From the NCBI RefSeq assembly GCF_900142285.1, contig NZ_FRAJ01000007.1:82991-146990 (forward strand): a stretch of 64,000 bases of DNA. Direction: 5' to 3'. Position numbers and translations under genes: made by a program. Position 1 is the stretch's first letter, and each line of letters starts with the position of its first letter. Source of the DNA: Caminicella sporogenes DSM 14501. Its GTDB lineage: Bacteria; Bacillota; Clostridia; Peptostreptococcales; Caminicellaceae. Positions 59,276 through 64,000 of this stretch are shown in pieces. The notes under the pieces are model-generated. The model was not told the origin of the DNA. It saw only the letters and a list, made by a program, of their open reading frames with translations, and did not search any database.

Positions 59276-59944
59276 ATGGAATTACAAAAATATATTGATC
59301 ATACTTTATTAAAACCTCAAGCAACTGAAGAGCAAATAATTAAGGTGTGTAGTGAAGCTAAAAAATACGGATTTGCTTCTGTATGTGTAAATCCATATTA
59401 TACTTCATTAGTAAGAAAAGAACTTGAAGGAACAGATGTAAAAACTTGCGTAGTTATAGGTTTCCCATTAGGAGCTAATACAAAAGAAGTAAAGGCGTTT
59501 GAAACAAAACAGGCTATTGAAAATGGTGCGCAAGAAGTAGATATGGTAATAAATATAGGGGCTTTAAAAGATAAAAAATATGATGTAGTAAGAGATGATA
59601 TTAAAGCAGTAGTTGATGCAGCTAAAGGAAAAGCATTAGTAAAAGTAATAATAGAAACTTGTCTTTTAACTGATGAAGAAAAGATTAAAGCATGTGAGAT
59701 TGCTAAAGAAGCTGGTGCAGATTTTGTAAAGACTTCAACTGGATTTTCTACAGGTGGAGCAACAGTTGAAGATGTAAAATTAATGAGAAAAACTGTAGGA
59801 CCTGATATGGGAGTAAAAGCTTCAGGAGGAGTAAGAAGCAAAGAAGATGCTGAGGCTGTTATTAATGCAGGTGCAAATAGGATAGGAGCTAGTGCTTCTG
59901 TAGCTATTGTTGAAGGAATTAAAACAGCAAATAAGGGGTATTAA
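59276..59944 (+). CDS. deoC: Deoxyribose-phosphate aldolase
   Basis: Splits 2-deoxyribose 5-phosphate into acetaldehyde and glyceraldehyde 3-phosphate. About 222 residues, normal. Seen: [51 protein letters not shown], the Schiff-base lysine in [15 protein letters not shown], and [17 protein letters not shown] 59276 is chosen because AAGGAG at 59261-59266 directly abuts the alternative ATG at 59267. First of three deoxynucleoside genes under the LacI-type operator. Confidence 0.96.
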   Translation: MELQKYIDHTLLKPQATEEQIIKVCSEAKKYGFASVCVNPYYTSLVRKELEGTDVKTCVVIGFPLGANTKEVKAFETKQAIENGAQEVDMVINIGALKDKKYDVVRDDIKAVVDAAKGKALVKVIIETCLLTDEEKIKACEIAKEAGADFVKTSTGFSTGGATVEDVKLMRKTVGPDMGVKASGGVRSKEDAEAVINAGANRIGASASVAIVEGIKTANKGY

Positions 59945-59954
59945 AATAATAAAG

Positions 59955-60023
59955 GCATCTTACAAGGATATATGAAATTTGATAAATATTTAAATGTTTT
60001 TTATAGGAAAACTTGTAAGATGC
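59955..60023 (+). other. Long-loop inverted repeat between deoC and cdd
   Basis: GCATCTTACAAG (59955-59966) and CTTGTAAGATGC (60012-60023) are perfect 12-base complements separated by 45 AT-rich bases, followed by TTTGTTC. It may be a weak terminator or an mRNA-stabilising stem within the operon. Confidence 0.55.
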
Positions 60024-60106
60024 TTTGTTCAAATAAGTAAAATTTTAGCACAGGGGAAAACATTTTCTGGATAGTAATTCAAATTATATTAAATCAGGAG
60101 GCAGAT

Positions 60107-60496
60107 ATGAATAAAAAATTGCTGGTTAAAAAGGCTCTTGAGGCAAAGGAAAATGCTTATGCACCTTATTCTGGTTTTAAAGTAGGGGCTGCAGTTTTAA
60201 CAGAGAGTGGAAAGATATATACGGGTTGTAATATAGAAAATGCATCATATACGCCAACTATTTGTGCTGAAAGGACTGCTATATCAAAAGCAGTATCAGA
60301 AGGAGAAAGAAAAATAGTAGCTATAGCAGTTACTGGAGATTCTGAATGGACTTATCCTTGTGGCGTTTGTAGACAAGTAATAAGAGAATTTGGTGAAGAT
60401 GTAACAGTAATAGTTGTAAAATCAGAAGATGAATACAGAGAATATTCCTTAAAAGAACTATTACCTTTTAGTTTTGGTCCTGAAAATTTAAAATAA
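60107..60496 (+). CDS. cdd: Cytidine deaminase
   Basis: Deaminates cytidine and deoxycytidine to uridine and deoxyuridine. 129 residues, the homotetrameric short type. Zinc and catalytic residues are in GCNIENASYTPTICAERTA (Cys and the proton-shuttling Glu) and PCGVCRQVIREF (two Cys). YAPYSGFKVGAAV is the substrate-binding N-terminus. AGGAGG precedes the ATG. Its products feed the phosphorylase encoded next, 24 bases on. Confidence 0.96.
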   Translation: MNKKLLVKKALEAKENAYAPYSGFKVGAAVLTESGKIYTGCNIENASYTPTICAERTAISKAVSEGERKIVAIAVTGDSEWTYPCGVCRQVIREFGEDVTVIVVKSEDEYREYSLKELLPFSFGPENLK

Positions 60497-60520
60497 ATTA
60501 GGAATAATGAGGTGAATAAT

Positions 60521-61846
60521 ATGAGAATGTACGATTTGATAATGAAAAAGAGAAATGGTGAGGAATTGACAACTGAGGAAATTAATTTTTTCGTTGAAGG
60601 TTATACAAAAGGTGAAATTCCAGATTATCAGGTTTCTGCTCTTATGATGGCAATATATTTTCAAAAGATGAATAAGAGGGAAACAGCAGATTTAACAATG
60701 GCTATGGTGAAAAGTGGAGAAGTGGTTGACCTTTCAGGGATTGAAGGTATAAAAGTTGACAAACACAGTACAGGTGGTGTAGGAGATACAACGACTTTAA
60801 TTCTTGGACCTATCGTTGCAGCTGCAGGAGTACCTGTAGCAAAGATGTCAGGTAGAGGTCTTGGTCATACTGGTGGTACAATAGATAAATTAGAATCATT
60901 TAAAGGTTTTTCAGTAGATATGCCTATTGAAAAATTTATTGAAAATGTGAATGATATAAAAATTGCAATAGGAGGACAGACAGCTAATTTAGCTCCGGCA
61001 GATAAAAAATTATATGCACTGAGAGATGTTACTGCAACAGTAGATAATATATCTTTAATTGCTAGTAGTATAATGAGCAAAAAAATTGCTTCGGGGGCAG
61101 ATGCTATCGTATTAGATGTTAAGACGGGTAGTGGAGCATTTATGAAGAATGAAGAAAGTTCCTTTGAACTTGCTAAGGAAATGGTTGATATAGGAACTAA
61201 TGTTGGAAGAAAAACAGTAGCTATAATAACTGATATGGATCAGCCGTTAGGTTATGCTGTTGGGAATATATTAGAAGTTAAAGAGGCTATAGAAACTCTA
61301 AAGGGAAATGGACCTTCCGATTTAACAGAACTTTGTTTGACATTAGGTTCATATATGCTTCTTTTAAGTGAGAAAGTTACGGATTTAGATGAAGCTAGAA
61401 GAATTTTAAAAGATATTATAAGATCAGGTAAGGGTATTGAAAAATTAAAAGAGCTTGTTGAGGCACAGGGTGGAGACCCAGCTTTTGTTGATAATCCGTC
61501 ATTATTTGAAAAAGCAAGTATTATTGAACCTATTATTGCTTCAAAAGAAGGATATATAAAAGGAATAAAGGCTGATGATATAGGAAGGGCAGCTCTTGTC
61601 TTAGGAGCAGGACGTGAGACTAAGGAAAGTGAAATAGATTTATCAGTAGGAGTTGTTCTTCACAAAAAAATAGGAGATTATGTAAAGAAAGGTGAAGCTA
61701 TTGCAACTATTCATGCTAATGATGATGAAAAGAAAAAAGTGGCTACTAAAATGATTTTGGAAGCATATGAGATAGTAAATGAAAAAGTTGAAAGAAAACC
61801 ATTGATAAAAGGAATTGTTACTGAAAAAGGAATAGAAAAATTTTAA
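60521..61846 (+). CDS. pdp: Pyrimidine-nucleoside phosphorylase
   Basis: Phosphorolysis of uridine, deoxyuridine and thymidine. About 441 residues. Typical features: [33 protein letters not shown] (phosphate loop), [36 protein letters not shown] and GSGAFMK, and the C-terminal alpha/beta domain with [13 protein letters not shown] 60521 is preferred over GTG 60512, which falls in the GAGGTGA ribosome site. The deoxyribose phosphate made, after mutase action elsewhere, would feed DeoC. Last gene before a terminator. Confidence 0.95.
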   Translation: MRMYDLIMKKRNGEELTTEEINFFVEGYTKGEIPDYQVSALMMAIYFQKMNKRETADLTMAMVKSGEVVDLSGIEGIKVDKHSTGGVGDTTTLILGPIVAAAGVPVAKMSGRGLGHTGGTIDKLESFKGFSVDMPIEKFIENVNDIKIAIGGQTANLAPADKKLYALRDVTATVDNISLIASSIMSKKIASGADAIVLDVKTGSGAFMKNEESSFELAKEMVDIGTNVGRKTVAIITDMDQPLGYAVGNILEVKEAIETLKGNGPSDLTELCLTLGSYMLLLSEKVTDLDEARRILKDIIRSGKGIEKLKELVEAQGGDPAFVDNPSLFEKASIIEPIIASKEGYIKGIKADDIGRAALVLGAGRETKESEIDLSVGVVLHKKIGDYVKKGEAIATIHANDDEKKKVATKMILEAYEIVNEKVERKPLIKGIVTEKGIEKF

Positions 61847-61938
61847 ATAAAGTTTATGCAGTCGTAAATGTAAAGAGTAAAGATAGTTTTGCATTTTAGA
61901 AATTTTATTTAAATGAAAAATTATTTACTATAAAAAAT

Positions 61939-61986
61939 TATCCTATAGAGTAGATATAAAAAAGTCTACTTTATAGGATATTTTTA
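61939..61986 (+). terminator. Rho-independent terminator of the deo operon
   Basis: TATCCTATAGAGTAGA and TCTACTTTATAGGATA form a 16-bp stem with one bulge-free G-T pair, followed by TTTTTAT. Confidence 0.85.
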
Positions 61987-62150
61987 TGTTGTTGATGGCA
62001 TGAAAATTTTATTAAAAATTTGTAAATATGAATTTAAACAAATTAAAGTTAATAATGTGAATTTACAAAAAAATTTTAAATGTAAAAAAATAGAAGCTTT
62101 TAAAATTTGCATAAATTATGTATAATAATTTGAAGGGTATATAATTTCAG

Positions 62151-62162
62151 TTTCCCGGGAAA
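62151..62162 (+). promoter_or_regulatory. Palindrome TTTCCCGGGAAA upstream of glucokinase gene
   Basis: A perfect 12-base palindrome centred on CCGGG/CCCGG in otherwise AT-rich DNA, 25 bases downstream of the TATAAT at 62121, so probably beyond the transcription start. This is a good position for a sugar-responsive repressor operator; the regulator is unknown. Confidence 0.5.
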
Positions 62163-62220
62163 TATAAAATATTTAATAAGCTGTTTTTATAAGAAATAAT
62201 AATAAGTTGGGGTGACATGA

Positions 62221-64000
<1,780 letters not shown>

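Larger units (their letters stand above)
61847..62220. other. Intergenic region between pdp and glucokinase genes
   Basis: 374 bases without a gene. It holds the deo terminator (61939-61986), a probable -10 TATAAT at 62121 with a poor -35, and the TTTCCCGGGAAA palindrome at 62151. Confidence 0.6.

Noticed and set aside
59398..59841. 147-codon open frame on the minus strand
   Set aside because: Fully inside deoC, no recognisable domain and no ribosome site.

Overview
The window is AT-rich, gene-dense DNA whose families and signals point to an anaerobic, probably endospore-forming clostridial Firmicute, perhaps near Tissierellales. The taxonomic guess is low confidence and rests on gene content only. 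Supporting signs are strong GGAGG ribosome sites with frequent TTG and GTG starts, many short-tailed hairpin terminators, RecU and RecJ, a spore photoproduct lyase relative, a cyclic-di-GMP-I riboswitch and a hydrogenase regulator. I see no tRNA, rRNA, CRISPR array, prophage or intact insertion sequence. The first gene (hydrogenase regulator) and the last (pfkA) are cut by the window ends.

Layout. 1-4.1 kb: small regulator, recU, a half-size EamA-type membrane protein, an ApbE flavinyltransferase facing a NusG-domain-II protein, and a TIM-barrel isomerase-like gene. 4.4-11.0 kb: one long folate operon, pabA-pabB-pabC, an unassigned nucleotidyltransferase-like gene, folE-folP-folB-folK and a DAHP synthase, so chorismate supply, pABA and pterin branches lie together. 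11.3-16.6 kb: an orphan OmpR-type regulator, a YihY-type membrane protein, a repeat-bearing lipoprotein and a complete two-component system. 16.6-19.6 kb, minus strand: LUD protein, ABC-class ATPase and an arginine-tract protein. 19.7-23.2 kb: a GlnK/GlnL-like two-component system in front of the glutamate carrier gltS.

23.4-30.7 kb holds the most unusual module: a 1634-residue protein joining an HD domain, a long helical region, a NadD-like nucleotidylyltransferase fold, a GNAT-like segment and a phosphoribosyltransferase-like domain, followed in a tight operon by a lactate/malate-dehydrogenase-like protein and a flavodoxin-fold reductase. 32.1-33.9 kb pairs a nucleoside phosphorylase-like protein with a radical-SAM protein of the spore photoproduct lyase family in which the expected catalytic cysteine position looks like tyrosine. 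34-40 kb: chemoreceptor, recJ, small membrane proteins and brnQ. 40-46.9 kb is patchier: a ~300-bp stretch bounded by 17-bp inverted repeats, a stub of a DUF2397 (Wadjet type II JetA-like) gene, an ABC transporter without a binding protein, a methyltransferase with a tiny leader ORF and a sequestrable ribosome site, and a c-di-GMP riboswitch ahead of a GGDEF/EAL protein.

47.5-53.4 kb: an alanine/glycine symporter facing an acn-icd-citrate synthase operon (oxidative half-TCA cycle, probably for glutamate supply). 53.7-57.9 kb: an iron-sulfur/metal-cofactor cluster (Mrp ATPase, two NifX/MTH1175-type domains, two ferredoxin-MinD ATPases, Fur and DUF134 regulators), in which one ATPase is fused in frame to a NifX domain over a retained ribosome site. 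58.1-61.8 kb: a LacI regulator with matching operators and the deoxynucleoside catabolic genes deoC-cdd-pdp. 62.2-64 kb: ROK glucokinase and the start of pfkA.
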